Assembly (NCBI GenBank): GCA_022842845.1 | Contig: JALHOT010000003.1 | Location: forward strand, 1 to 64,000 | Origin: Cyclobacteriaceae bacterium | GTDB taxonomy: Bacteria; Bacteroidota; Bacteroidia; Cytophagales; Cyclobacteriaceae | Direction of reading: 5' to 3' | Length of the DNA stretch: 64,000 nt | Shown: positions 16,055 through 25,232 of the stretch, piece by piece | Layout of the letters: every line of letters begins with the position of its first letter | Position numbering within the stretch: the stretch's first letter is position 1 | Notes under the pieces: model-generated | What the model was told of the DNA's origin: nothing | Seen by the model: only the letters and a program-made list of their open reading frames with translations | The model's database searches: none | Position numbers and translations under genes: made by a program

Positions 16055-16756
16055 TCATAATTCAAATATTTTATGATGATCGATAATTTTTCCGTCTGCC
16101 ATTTCAATGGTGCGATCGCTAGCTTTTGCAAAATCATTGTCGTGGGTTACGGCAATGATCGATTGTCCGAAGTCATGCGATAGCTGTTTGAAGATGTCAA
16201 ATACGATCTGAGCGTTTTTACTATCCAAATTTCCGGTTGGCTCATCACCCATGATAATGGCCGGGTCATTGATTAAAGCTCTTGCAATCGCAACACGCTG
16301 CTGTTGTCCGCCACTCAGTTTGGAGGCTTCCTTCAGTGCCTGATCTTTCAGTCCAAGCATTTCTAATTTTTGATAGGCCCTGCTTTCCACTTCTTCCTCT
16401 GAATACTTTCCTAATTTTAATGCCGGAATCATTACATTTTTTAAGCATGAGAATTCAGGCAGCAAATAATGAAACTGAAAAACGAATCCAATGTTTTCAT
16501 TCCGAAGTGTTGCAAGCTTATCCGTACTTTTTCCTGTAGCTTTTTCATTTCCAATATATAACTCGCCTTCGTAGTCGGTATCCATCGTACTCAAGCAATA
16601 CAGCATGGTTGATTTACCGCATCCACTCTTTCCAACGATGGTTAAGAATTCTCCCTTTGAAACTTCAAAGCTGATGTCATCTAAGGCTTTAAACTTTTGA
16701 GGTTCGTGAAAATATTTACCTAAACCTATGGTCTTCAAAATTATATCTCTGTTCAT
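16055..16756 (-). CDS. ABC transporter ATP-binding subunit (MacB/LolD type)
   Basis: The ATG at 16756 ([16 protein letters not shown]) follows the permease stop at 16761 by 4 bases; the longer open frame would overlap the permease. The protein is 233 residues with Walker [11 protein letters not shown], signature [15 protein letters not shown], Walker [14 protein letters not shown] and switch His AVTHDND. The sequence type is that of MacB/LolD/FtsE ATPases driving mechanotransmission rather than membrane transport. With the permease, adaptor and TolC-like protein it forms a tripartite exporter. Confidence 0.9.
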   Translation of the reverse strand: MNRDIILKTIGLGKYFHEPQKFKALDDISFEVSKGEFLTIVGKSGCGKSTMLYCLSTMDTDYEGELYIGNEKATGKSTDKLATLRNENIGFVFQFHYLLPEFSCLKNVMIPALKLGKYSEEEVESRAYQKLEMLGLKDQALKEASKLSGGQQQRVAIARALINDPAIIMGDEPTGNLDSKNAQIVFDIFKQLSHDFGQSIIAVTHDNDFAKASDRTIEMADGKIIDHHKIFEL

Positions 16757-16760
16757 TTTC

Positions 16761-17990
16761 TTATTTTCTAAAGATTTCAATTGGGTCAATTCTAGAAGCT
16801 TTACGAGCAGGGAAATAACCTGCACCTAATGAAACTACTAAGCCAAAGACGGCACCTGTTGCATATACGTTGGGATCGTGGAATATGGGGAAATACCCAA
16901 TGGGTGGACCGATGTAAACGGTTTGCATGATACTTACCAAAATAAACCCAATGGTCAAGCCTAATAGTGTACCGATGAAGCCCATAATAAATGCTTCCGA
17001 TACAAAAATTCGGATGATATCTTTGCCTTTGAATCCATTGGCTTTAAGGATGGCAATATCATTCATCTTTTGCGTGATTGTCATATTCAAAATGTTGTAG
17101 ATACCAAAGGCGGCAACCAGCATAATTGAAAATGAAATAAGCGGAGTCATGGTGCCTAACATGTTGTCTTGAGCCAATTGATCAGCATTTGCTGCCTTCC
17201 AATCTTCTACATCATAGGTGGTGATCTCTTGCAGCTGGGTAGCATATATTTCTGCCTCGTCAGGGTTTGAAACACTGGCGTAAATGTCTGTCACATAATC
17301 ACTGCTCTGCTGAGCCAATTGCTGTGCAGTAGAGATATGGATATACGATTTGGATTCATCCACTCCTTTGTTGCTTGTGCTAAAAATTCCTACAATTCGC
17401 ATAATCTTTCGAACGCCTTGTGCCGATGAAACCGTAAGGTTATCGTCAATACCCACATTTAATTTTTCTGCCACACCACTGCCAATAACTATTGCATTGA
17501 GGTCTGAGGTGAGTGTTTCAAGATTACCAGCCAGCATAGTACTTTGAATATTAAACATGGCATCTGCCTCCAAAATGTTTACGCCATTTCCAACTCCTTT
17601 TAATTGCGATTTCCCATTAATGTAGAACATATCCACGTTTACCTGTGGAGCTGCAAAAGTGATGTACACTTCTGTTTTTACGTCTTTCAATAAGGTAAAT
17701 GGATTGACAATATTATTTGTCAACGTAGTGATTTTGGGGTTCCTGATCACCACAACATTGTTACCAGATGTAAACAATGGCTGACTGACTTTGTCCTTGT
17801 TATAAATCCGGAGATGCGGAGCAGACTTGAACATGTTGCTTTTTGAATACACACCAAACCCTGACACGATGGAGTTGGAGAATATGTACAAGGCTATGCC
17901 AATGGTTACGCCCATTGCCGCCACCAACGTTTGTTTCTTTCTGGTGAGAATATGGGTTGAGGCTATTTCGTAATTTACACTGAGCTTCAT
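16761..17990 (-). CDS. MacB/FtsX-type ABC permease
   Basis: The ATG at 17990 gives 409 residues and sits 1 base after the adaptor stop. A first helix (about 27-47) is followed by a large periplasmic domain of the MacB_PCD type to about 265, then three helices with the FtsX segment MTITQKMNDIAILKANGFKGKDI and the conserved end LGAGYFPARKASRIDPIEIFRK. This topology of four helices plus a big periplasmic domain defines the MacB/LolE group, which passes substrates from the periplasm to a TolC-type duct. The substrate is unknown; antimicrobial peptides or lipids are typical. Confidence 0.9.
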   Translation of the reverse strand: MKLSVNYEIASTHILTRKKQTLVAAMGVTIGIALYIFSNSIVSGFGVYSKSNMFKSAPHLRIYNKDKVSQPLFTSGNNVVVIRNPKITTLTNNIVNPFTLLKDVKTEVYITFAAPQVNVDMFYINGKSQLKGVGNGVNILEADAMFNIQSTMLAGNLETLTSDLNAIVIGSGVAEKLNVGIDDNLTVSSAQGVRKIMRIVGIFSTSNKGVDESKSYIHISTAQQLAQQSSDYVTDIYASVSNPDEAEIYATQLQEITTYDVEDWKAANADQLAQDNMLGTMTPLISFSIMLVAAFGIYNILNMTITQKMNDIAILKANGFKGKDIIRIFVSEAFIMGFIGTLLGLTIGFILVSIMQTVYIGPPIGYFPIFHDPNVYATGAVFGLVVSLGAGYFPARKASRIDPIEIFRK

Positions 17991-17991
17991 C

Positions 17992-19095
17992 TTATTTGAA
18001 TTTATCGGTGATAATGGTAGTGCTCTCATCTAAGCCAGATAACACCTGCACCCACTCCGTACTTATAAATTTGGTTTCAATTTTCACAGGATCGATCTCG
18101 CCTTTTATCTTAACCAGGTTACCGTATTGCAAATAGTTTCTAGGAATGAGTAAAGCGTTCTTTGTGATGCCTATGATGATGTTTACTTGTAGCTGAGTAT
18201 TGACAATCCTAAAATCAAGCGAATCAGCGAAATGAATTTTGCAAAGAAAAGATTGCGTTTTCTCATTGAACGCGGGTAGTATTTCGGCTACTTTTCCTTT
18301 GTAGGTTTTCTGCTTGTTGGTATTTAGTTGAATTACTGCTTCTTGTCCGACTTTTACGTGCGAGATACTGCTTTCATCAATACTCACTTTGGCGTATAGA
18401 AAATTAGCATCGCCAATCGTGGCTATCACATCGCCCGTACGCACGAAGTCACCTTTCTCTTTAAATCGTTGATACACTTTTCCTGTGTAAACGGCTTTAA
18501 TTTGATTAAAACCTAAAAGAACAGTATTGGCATTTTTTTGAGCATTATTAATAACCAACTGCTGTTCTGCTTGTTGTTTAACAAGCGCATAGTTTTCAGA
18601 GGCTTTCGAATACTCCGCTTTTGAAGTCTGAAATTTCAACTCAGCAGTTTCATAATCCACTTTTGAAATACTATTAGTTTCCCAAAGTTTTTTAAACCGA
18701 TTGGATTGTTCTTGATCAAAATCTAATTTCTGTTTTGCATTGTCCATAGCAATTTTTGCCTGTAACAACTGAGGTGCATCCGGTTTTAGATTTTGTTGAG
18801 CGATATTATACAAGGCATTTGCACTTTCTTTATTGATTTCATTTTGCTTATTATCAATCACTGCCAATATCTGGCCTTGCTTTACCACATCATTTTCCTT
18901 GAAGTTAAGTTCTACTAAATACCCATCTGACTGCGCCACCAATTGATAGGTTTGGTGTGCCTCCAGGTTACCTGATGCAAAAACCGTTTCGGTTACATCT
19001 TTGCGAATGGAGCTAGTTTCTTGAATTTTTTTCCCGCAAGATGATAGCATGACAATGGCTGAAATCATTATTAATAAACTCTTTATGTCTTTCAT
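17992..19095 (-). CDS. Periplasmic adaptor subunit (MacA/HlyD type), lipoprotein
   Basis: A 367-residue protein with lipobox MLSSCGKK near residue 20, so it is probably membrane-attached. It has the usual adaptor order: a biotinyl-lipoyl half motif (LVELNFKENDVVKQGQILAVID), a long helical hairpin of about 100 residues (EINKESANALYNI to VIN-NAQKNA), the second lipoyl half (GKVYQRFKEKGDFVRTGDVIATIG), and a beta-barrel domain (VKVGQEAVIQLNTNKQKTYKGKV). It would connect the MacB-like permease with the TolC-like duct. It lies 4 bases downstream of the outer-membrane component. Confidence 0.9.
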   Translation of the reverse strand: MKDIKSLLIMISAIVMLSSCGKKIQETSSIRKDVTETVFASGNLEAHQTYQLVAQSDGYLVELNFKENDVVKQGQILAVIDNKQNEINKESANALYNIAQQNLKPDAPQLLQAKIAMDNAKQKLDFDQEQSNRFKKLWETNSISKVDYETAELKFQTSKAEYSKASENYALVKQQAEQQLVINNAQKNANTVLLGFNQIKAVYTGKVYQRFKEKGDFVRTGDVIATIGDANFLYAKVSIDESSISHVKVGQEAVIQLNTNKQKTYKGKVAEILPAFNEKTQSFLCKIHFADSLDFRIVNTQLQVNIIIGITKNALLIPRNYLQYGNLVKIKGEIDPVKIETKFISTEWVQVLSGLDESTTIITDKFK

Positions 19096-19099
19096 TTTC

Positions 19100-20416
19100 T
19101 TATTTTATAGTGTTGTTAATGTTGATTTTTGTCTGTGTCATTTCTGCCACTTTTTCGGATGAGATGAAGTTGTAATGGCTGTTTATCATTTCGCTGAAAC
19201 TTCTGATGGTTTGCTCCAGGCCTATGATACCCGCTTCATAATTTTGCAGATTCTTCTCATAGGTATCCTTTCGCAATTCATAAATTGCTTTGTTAGACTC
19301 CCTTTGAGAAACGGCTTTGTTATGATCAACCATCAATTGATTGGTTTTCAGTTTTGATTGAATCATAAATTGTTCTGCGCCATTCCTGGCTAGTTGATGA
19401 CTATACTTAGCTTTATAAAACTGTGAAACAGCAGAGGCAGAAGGAAGCGGCATACTTAATCGAAACCCTACATAGCTACTGGGTATCCAGTTAAGATTGT
19501 TATCAAAAATTCGTGACTTTGTACTAAACTGCTGTTCTGTGCTTGAAAAGAAAAGCGATAATGTGGGCAAAAATGAATAACTAACTTTCTTATAGTTACT
19601 AGACGCTATTCGTTCGTTCAATACTGCATTTTTAAATAAGAGTTGATTGTTTTGAACGTCACTCATTGTGGTTGTACTTTGGGATTTCGGTTCAATAGTA
19701 AACTGAACTTCCTCCGGAATATCGCAAAGTAATTTTATGGCAATGTATTGCTGTTGTAGTAAAAATTTGATTTGATTGATCTGTTCTTCAATTGATTTTT
19801 TATTGGCAATACTTTCGTTCAAGTCCTGCTGATTAACCAGTCCTGTCTGATACTTGTTTAAAGTTATTTGATGTAGTTTTTCTGCTCCTCCCAGATTTTG
19901 TGTTGTGGACTTTAATTGTTCATGAAGCGTTGCAATGTTGTAGAAAATAGCGGCACTGTTTTCATATAAATTTTTAAGTGCTATTCTATTATTAATTTCA
20001 GTGAGCTGGAGATTGAGTTTTGATAATCTCAGATTTTCCCAACCAACAAGGTTTATCAATTTTATATCAGTGCTTGTATTAAAATTGGTGCTGTATTGCA
20101 CACCAAACTTTACCTCTTGAAAAGTGCCTGCTTGTCCGCCTAAAATTTCAGAAGGGATTAAGTTGACGGGAAGTTGCGTGTTGTTTTGATACGTTAGCGC
20201 TACATTACCTGTTGGATCAAGGACACCAAGTATCGCTGCCAATTTTGCTTTTTTGGATTCAGACAATTGCACTTCACCGTTTTTCAGTGTGATACTTTTG
20301 GACTTAGCCAAATTCATAAAATCATCGAACGAGGTTATGGCTTGAGTTTGAGCACTTAAATTGTTAGCAACTAGCATATGAGCAACTAACAAACACAACA
20401 ATGCTAGTTTTCTCAT
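19100..20416 (-). CDS. TolC-family outer-membrane efflux protein
   Basis: A 438-residue protein with a signal peptide ending near NNLSAQ and two TolC repeats rich in long amphipathic helices (LYENSAAIFYNIATLHEQL, ENYEAGIIGLEQ...). The motif KYQTGLVNQQDLNES in the first half and NYEAGIIGLEQTIRS in the second are the duplicated YxxGxxxxxxL elements of this family. It would form the trimeric outer-membrane duct for the MacAB-like pump. The start overlaps the preceding stop by 4 bases, so expression is coupled to the DUF2147-like gene. Confidence 0.88.
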   Translation of the reverse strand: MRKLALLCLLVAHMLVANNLSAQTQAITSFDDFMNLAKSKSITLKNGEVQLSESKKAKLAAILGVLDPTGNVALTYQNNTQLPVNLIPSEILGGQAGTFQEVKFGVQYSTNFNTSTDIKLINLVGWENLRLSKLNLQLTEINNRIALKNLYENSAAIFYNIATLHEQLKSTTQNLGGAEKLHQITLNKYQTGLVNQQDLNESIANKKSIEEQINQIKFLLQQQYIAIKLLCDIPEEVQFTIEPKSQSTTTMSDVQNNQLLFKNAVLNERIASSNYKKVSYSFLPTLSLFFSSTEQQFSTKSRIFDNNLNWIPSSYVGFRLSMPLPSASAVSQFYKAKYSHQLARNGAEQFMIQSKLKTNQLMVDHNKAVSQRESNKAIYELRKDTYEKNLQNYEAGIIGLEQTIRSFSEMINSHYNFISSEKVAEMTQTKININNTIK

Positions 20417-20805
20417 GACGCTATTCGCTTAAAATTAAACGTTCTTGAAAAGATAAATTTGCCAGCTGTGAACCGAAAGAGATCGTTACCAACCATCTTA
20501 ATTTCGATTTTGAAGTCATCTCCGTTATCGGGATTAATCAAAATACCCTTATAAGATTTTGAAGCATCACTCCAAACCAAGTCTTTCAAAATAACTTTAC
20601 CGTTTTCAGAAGTTTTGGTAGAATTGATGGCCTTACCAACAAACGCTCCTGTTTGATTGGTAATCTCAAGTTGCTTTTCCGGATGTTCAGCATCTTTCCA
20701 TTGACCTAGTATGGAAGTGGACGTTTGGGCGCTTGCCGCGAATGATACCACTAAGAGTATCAATGCTGCCGACTTGTTTATTACTATTGGTTTATTCATT
20801 TGCAT
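20413..20805 (-). CDS. DUF2147-like exported protein, first gene of the efflux operon
   Basis: The ATG at 20805 (MQMNKPIVINKSAAL) is chosen; the longer frame would run through the terminator hairpin at 20841-20869. An ATG two codons later is equally possible. The mature protein of about 105 residues after the signal peptide (ending SFAASAQ) has GQWKDAEHPEKQLEI and KSYKGILINPDNGDDF, matching the lipocalin-like DUF2147 pattern of small exported beta-barrels. It may bind a lipophilic substrate or sense it for the pump. A promoter probably lies between it and the upstream terminator. Confidence 0.65.
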   Translation of the reverse strand: MQMNKPIVINKSAALILLVVSFAASAQTSTSILGQWKDAEHPEKQLEITNQTGAFVGKAINSTKTSENGKVILKDLVWSDASKSYKGILINPDNGDDFKIEIKMVGNDLFRFTAGKFIFSRTFNFKRIAS

Positions 20806-20840
20806 CAATTTTTTATGTGATGATGCAAAGATGAAAGCAT

Positions 20841-20869
20841 AAAAAAGCCTACAACAGCAGGTTGTAGGC
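20841..20869 (-). terminator. Intrinsic terminator after the LytTR regulator
   Basis: On the minus strand the stem GCCTACAAC-ctgct-GTTGTAGGC, a perfect 9-bp hairpin, is followed by TTTTTTATG. It lies 41 bases after the response-regulator stop and separates the two-component genes from the efflux operon. Confidence 0.8.
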
Positions 20870-20909
20870 GAAATGGACACAATAGAAACTGAACTGGACT
20901 TGAATCGGT

Positions 20910-21668
20910 TTAGCTGTTCGAAAGCCAAGCTAAAAACTCAGTGGTTTTGAGCTTACCAATGATTATTTGCTCTTTAAAGGGTATGTTTAAATTAGCTAAC
21001 ATTTTCCGGTTGAAATAGTGAGAAGCATCTTTTACCGCTTTTCTGTTGAGGAGGAATTGTCGGTTGGCTCTGTAAAAGTCTGGAAAGGCTTTTTCTAAGC
21101 TTTCCATTTTCTGATTGAGTAAATAGTTTTTTTGTTCAAAAGTAAAAGCAAATGTGGACTCGTCTTCTATGTAAAAAAGTGCAATATTATTTCCACTGAT
21201 TGGAATTATCTTATCCCCTTGGTGAACAATTACTGAAGCTGTTTTTCCAAATAAAGCATTTTTTAATGAAGCATAAATATGGGTAAGATCAGCTGACGGC
21301 TTTTCAAAAGTTTCTTTTAGGCTCTTGAATTTTGTTAATGATTTTTCAATGGATGCTTTGCTAAATGGCTTCAATACATAATCGATGCCAGCAGTTTTAA
21401 AAGCATCAAGCATATATTGTTGGTAAGCCGTACAAAAAATAATAGGAGCGGTATTTTGATGTTTCTGGAAAATATCAAAACTCAATCCATCGCCCAATTC
21501 AATATCGGAAAAAATCAAATCCAATTCGTGACTATGCTGAAAAAACAAAAGACCTTCTTCCACAGAATGGATCGTGGCAATAATTTCTATGTCTGAATCA
21601 ATTGCCAATAAAGTTTTGACTAAATCTTTAGCAGTTAACTTTTCATCTTCTATGATTATAACTTTCAT
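20910..21668 (-). CDS. LytTR-family response regulator
   Basis: A 252-residue protein. The receiver domain (1-120) has acidic residues at E7-D8, the phospho-acceptor D55 in LIFSDIELGD, and the conserved Lys in YVLKPFSKASI. The C-terminal LytTR DNA-binding domain (about 150-248) includes DESTFAFTFEQKNYLLNQ and FYRANRQFLLNRKAV. It overlaps the kinase gene by 4 bases. It probably activates the downstream efflux operon in response to an envelope or antimicrobial signal; target repeats were not identified by eye. Confidence 0.9.
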   Translation of the reverse strand: MKVIIIEDEKLTAKDLVKTLLAIDSDIEIIATIHSVEEGLLFFQHSHELDLIFSDIELGDGLSFDIFQKHQNTAPIIFCTAYQQYMLDAFKTAGIDYVLKPFSKASIEKSLTKFKSLKETFEKPSADLTHIYASLKNALFGKTASVIVHQGDKIIPISGNNIALFYIEDESTFAFTFEQKNYLLNQKMESLEKAFPDFYRANRQFLLNRKAVKDASHYFNRKMLANLNIPFKEQIIIGKLKTTEFLAWLSNS

Positions 21669-22645
21669 CTTTCCAGTAGTTTCAAATGAACTGTGAAACT
21701 GTTCTCCGTTTCTTCAATCTCCAATCCATTTTGGGTTAACAACCTGTATCGGTCACTTAAATTTCTCAACCCTATTCCTGATTTTAATACAACTTGTTTG
21801 GGCGATTTATCATTGCTAACCGTTATTCTTGAACCTGTATTGATTATTGAAATCCTTAAAGGTTTCTTCTCAGTAAAGGTGTTATGTTTAATAGCATTTT
21901 CAACTACTATTTGTAATGATAGAACAGGAATTATTTTTTGATACTCCTCTTGTTCGATGTTAATTGTCCATTGAAGTGCTTCGCCAAACCGCACTTTTTG
22001 AAGTGTTAAAAAATCATGTGTGAATTCGCACTCTCGTTCGAGCGTTACCAAATCGTTTTGATTAGCATGAACAGAATATCGTAAAAATTCCGATAGATGA
22101 ATAGCATATCCTTCCGCCTTTTTGGGATTTTCAGTGATGAGAGACTTTAGCGTACTGAGCGCATTAAAAAGAAAATGAGGCTGAAGCTGTTGCAATAAAA
22201 CTTGCTTTTGAGCTTCCAGATTGACCAACCTCAGATTTTGGATTTCATACTCAGCAATATCTTTACTCTTTCTTAATAGTTCAGAATTTATAATTACCAG
22301 AATTATTGTATTGATGGCGATAGTAGAAGCCACTGAATACAATAAAAAATCTCCCGGATTCTGCTGATCGGGAAACGAGGGAATTAAAGACAGAATCGTT
22401 GATTGCGAAATGAATATTACCAAGTAACTAACTACGTATCTATTAATTGATTTCAATTCCGTTCCAATCAGAAAAATGTTTAGCCACCAAAAAAATGCTA
22501 TGAGTAGCGAGAGTGATAAATACGCTACGATTAAAGGAACTACATCTATTGAATTTAATAAAAAAACAGGAGCTACTCCATAAGCCGCGATGATGGGCGA
22601 TGTATATAAGGCTATTCTGTTAAGTCTATTTCTCACAATAGGCAA
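21665..22645 (-). CDS. LytS/YehU-type sensor histidine kinase
   Basis: A 326-residue protein with four predicted transmembrane helices in the first 125 residues and almost no periplasmic domain. Then comes the His_kinase signature LQQLQPHFLFNALSTL with phosphorylatable H157, and a C-terminal ATPase with VENAIKHN and GIGLRNLSDRY. The start is TTG at 22645; an in-frame GTG three codons later is the alternative, and no ATG exists near the N-terminus. Such loop-poor kinases often sense membrane-inserting peptides together with an adjacent ABC exporter, which fits this cluster. Confidence 0.88.
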   Translation of the reverse strand: MPIVRNRLNRIALYTSPIIAAYGVAPVFLLNSIDVVPLIVAYLSLSLLIAFFWWLNIFLIGTELKSINRYVVSYLVIFISQSTILSLIPSFPDQQNPGDFLLYSVASTIAINTIILVIINSELLRKSKDIAEYEIQNLRLVNLEAQKQVLLQQLQPHFLFNALSTLKSLITENPKKAEGYAIHLSEFLRYSVHANQNDLVTLERECEFTHDFLTLQKVRFGEALQWTINIEQEEYQKIIPVLSLQIVVENAIKHNTFTEKKPLRISIINTGSRITVSNDKSPKQVVLKSGIGLRNLSDRYRLLTQNGLEIEETENSFTVHLKLLER

Positions 22646-23162
22646 AGGTAATTATTCTTATTTTTGTCGTGAACCGTTATACACGTGAAGTGGACATTTT
22701 CATGCTTAAACCTATATTTTGAGTTGTTCAAATGTCGATTTAATTGTTGCACAGTCGTCCTTTAGGGTTGCCAATTACGTGTTTTTTTATGATGGGAGGA
22801 ACCTACGATGTCTTAGCAATGGAGCGAAGCGGAATGTCAAGGACGACTGGGTGCGCTCTGATAGTGTGCTAAAAACCAATATTAATCTTCTCAATACGGC
22901 TCTAACATACAATATAAAACCCATTACCCTTTAGTAGATGGATAATTTATGTGATCCTGAGTATGCTTAATGTTTTGTGGGCTTGAACTTGGCTCTTTCC
23001 CTAGCTGTGGTGTTACGGTGGGCTTGAGTGGCTATGGCATGTGGCAAATATATAGAGCAAGCGAAGCATAGTCCTATTAAAAACGCGAAGGGTCGGCTGC
23101 ATTATTTAAGTCTGTTCTATGATTTCATCTTTTAAAATTTACTTTGTTTTCAAACAGTTGAA
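22646..23162. other. Intergenic region with long-range inverted repeat
   Basis: The arms GCACAGTCGTCCTT (22749-22762) and AAGGACGACTGGGTGC (22839-22854) are complementary but for one added GG and enclose about 76 nt, a possible structured RNA or relic of a mobile repeat. The remainder of the region has no credible gene; a 71-codon open frame at 22719-22934 is considered spurious. Confidence 0.4.
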
Positions 23163-23280
23163 TTTTAATACCGTTTTAACACCAGAATGAGTATTTATAG
23201 GTACCAGCTGATACTCATTAAGCTTAAAGTGCCCTTTCCGGCTTAAAATGGGTACTGTTTGATACTAATTGACCCTAATG
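23163..23280. repeat. attR-type arm block of the efflux element
   Basis: It begins ttttaataccgttttaacac, continues gaatgagtatttataggtac and gctgatactcatt, then a second half gggtactgtttgatactaattga, matching the block left of core B almost motif by motif. This parallels the right-hand arms of the zinc element. Confidence 0.6.
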
Positions 23281-23288
23281 TCCTTGTA

Positions 23289-23340
23289 ACAGCGGGATCA
23301 CAAAAAAGCCTCAGATTGAAAAATCTGGAGCTTTTTTTTT
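23289..23340 (+). repeat. att core copy C plus terminator hairpin
   Basis: The core acagcgggatcacaa is followed by A6 and the hairpin gcctcagattgaaaaatctg continuing ggagc with a T9 tract; one stem base differs from copies A and B. As in copy B the stem is flanked by A- and T-runs, so it can terminate in both directions. Confidence 0.7.
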
Positions 23341-24047
23341 CTTTAACACCGTTTTAACACGGAATGGTATTTTCATCAACATGAGTATCAATGAGTATGA
23401 TCTGATACCTATTATACTTTACATTCCTGAATTTTCCCTGCCCAAGTAGTCATTAGATTGTACTGACGCTACAATCCAAGTACTCACCAGCCTCCTGATA
23501 ACTTTGCTCTATTCTTCTCGCGTTCATCCTGACTAGTCAAGAAGTAATTTCGAGCTATTTCATGGTAAGCCACTAACGCAGATTCATTTAACATTCTGAG
23601 ACAATCAACCATCTGCCAAGCATTGCATCACATTTTTTTTGTTGAACCAAGGCCAACCACACTTTGTCAATATCACTTATGTTTACTTTGTGGTACTGCA
23701 TGGCTTTGAACATACTTGAGTTCGATTCCAGGAATAAGGGAATCTACTTATTGAGTTTTGGGTTCGACATATTGGTGCTATTAAACTTTAGCCATCCAAA
23801 CAGTTGATTGAACTTTAAACTTTTCTGAATTATAAAGCATATAACAGAATAGTATCTTCACGAATTCGACAATATTACTTTTTTACATAATCATCCGCTC
23901 CCATCCAAGTTTCTTACCCAATTCTTTGAGAACTATGTTCAATACGTGGCTAACAGTTTAGAATCTTTATTTTAAAATTCTATCGTGTTAATGCTTACGT
24001 TGTATAGAAAAGGGTAAAACATTGAATTGAGAAATCTCTTATTCATG
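23341..24047. other. Noncoding left arm of the caspase element
   Basis: At 23343-23363 taacaccgttttaacacgg repeats the start motif of the attR blocks, and at 23381-23412 catgagtatcaatgagtatg plus atctgatacct gives the attL-type arm repeats. From 23702 to 24047 the sequence is AT-rich with no gene. A broken small frame is listed separately. Confidence 0.5.
23484..23701 (-). pseudogene. Possible frameshifted remnant of a small gene
   Basis: Two overlapping short frames on the minus strand, one starting at 23701 (MQYHKVNISDIDKVWLAL...) and ending at 23588, the other at 23612 (MVDCLRMLNESALVAYHEIA...) and ending at 23484, would join by a single frameshift into about 75 residues of protein-like sequence. 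No family is recognised. It may be a decayed cargo gene or chance. Confidence 0.25.
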
Positions 24048-25232
24048 TTATTTAGCAATGAATAAAAAATCACTTCCATTTTCGTTGCTTCCAAATTCTC
24101 CCGCTCTTGGCTGAATTTTTAATTTTTCAACAAAACTATTCAATTCAGAAACAGTAAGAATTCCGTCATTGCCTCCTCTCGATTTTAGTGCTTCTATAAG
24201 TGATTTGGCAAAAGGCGAGTGCATTCCCTGAATTCCATCGGAGACATATGTTTTACCGCCAGAAGTCAAATATTTTCTTGTTTTAACTGCCATCTTACGC
24301 ACAATAAATTCGCCTAGGTTACTCTCCTTATAAACAGACTCTCCTTCACCACGCGTTGAGGCAAGCAGCTCATCAAATGTTCCTCCATAACATACGTCCA
24401 TAACAAGGAAGATATGATCACAAGGAATATTGTTAATAATGGATCGAAGTCTGTTATATGATAAGTAAGATGCGCGCGCATCGTCATCAATCAGTGATTC
24501 TTTTAACACAACGTACCCTTCGCCAAATATCTGATCATAACTTCCATGGCCAGCAAAGAATATAAATAATTGATCGAGGGGGTTAAACTTTAGTTCTGCA
24601 AATTCTTTAAGCTTTCTTAAAATTTCTTGTTGGGATGGGTTTTCTAGTATAGTTACTTTATATCCAAAAGTTTCTTCCAGGTATTTTGCAATAGTTTTGC
24701 TATCGTAAATAGGATTAACAAGATTTCCCCAGTGATCATATTTATCAGTAGCTATAAGCAGGGCATAATCAGTTCTGTCCAAACTGTTTATATTGGCGAG
24801 GGCATCTGAACCCAACTTAATTTTCTTTTGCGAAAAGGAATTAATGCCATCTACGTTCTCCACTTTTACCTCCACTATATTTTCACCTTCATCCAGATTT
24901 AAATTGCCTTCGTATTTATAAAACCGGGTCTCTTCCGCTTCTAACTGAATAACACGCGAAGCATAGGGATTTTCTTTTTCTGATTTTTTTACCGATACCG
25001 TAATGGTTTTCATCTCGACAGAAGACTTCACCTCAAACTTGAGTAAAAACTTTTTATCGAAAATAAAGTTCACATCTTGAGAGGGGCTACTCCAGGTAAT
25101 AAACGCAATTGATGATTCCTTTTGGCTATTCTTAGAGTCTACTGAAAACTCATTGCTTTTGAATGAAAAGTTTTGCGCAAAAACCCCTAGGCAACAAGTT
25201 ATTAGCGCAATAGATAGTATGATCTTTTTCAT
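24048..25232 (-). CDS. Exported caspase-family (peptidase C14-like) protein
   Basis: A 394-residue protein with a signal peptide ending near VFAQ20. Residues about 25-140 form a beta-sandwich-like domain, and the caspase domain spans about 154-390. The catalytic pair is visible: H229 in FIFFAGHGSYD and C281 in VMDVCYGGTF, with the DYALLIATDKY start strand. The protein should therefore be an active cysteine protease cleaving after basic or acidic residues, located in the periplasm or outside the cell, unlike the cytosolic caspases of defence systems. Its start overlaps the stop of the 1882-residue gene by 4 bases, indicating coupled translation. Confidence 0.85.
   Translation of the reverse strand: MKKIILSIALITCCLGVFAQNFSFKSNEFSVDSKNSQKESSIAFITWSSPSQDVNFIFDKKFLLKFEVKSSVEMKTITVSVKKSEKENPYASRVIQLEAEETRFYKYEGNLNLDEGENIVEVKVENVDGINSFSQKKIKLGSDALANINSLDRTDYALLIATDKYDHWGNLVNPIYDSKTIAKYLEETFGYKVTILENPSQQEILRKLKEFAELKFNPLDQLFIFFAGHGSYDQIFGEGYVVLKESLIDDDARASYLSYNRLRSIINNIPCDHIFLVMDVCYGGTFDELLASTRGEGESVYKESNLGEFIVRKMAVKTRKYLTSGGKTYVSDGIQGMHSPFAKSLIEALKSRGGNDGILTVSELNSFVEKLKIQPRAGEFGSNENGSDFLFIAK

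Noticed and set aside
22749-22854. Integron attC-like site
   Set aside because: The outer ends do not show the RYYYAAC and GTTRRRY boxes, and no integron integrase or neighbouring cassettes are seen.
22719-22934. 71-codon open frame in the kinase upstream region
   Set aside because: It runs across the long inverted repeat, has no recognisable domain or ribosome site, and its composition is like the surrounding noncoding DNA.
24048-25232. Canonical intracellular caspase-based phage defence
   Set aside because: The protein has a signal peptide and its partners are exported or membrane-anchored, so the cytosolic abortive-infection model does not fit.
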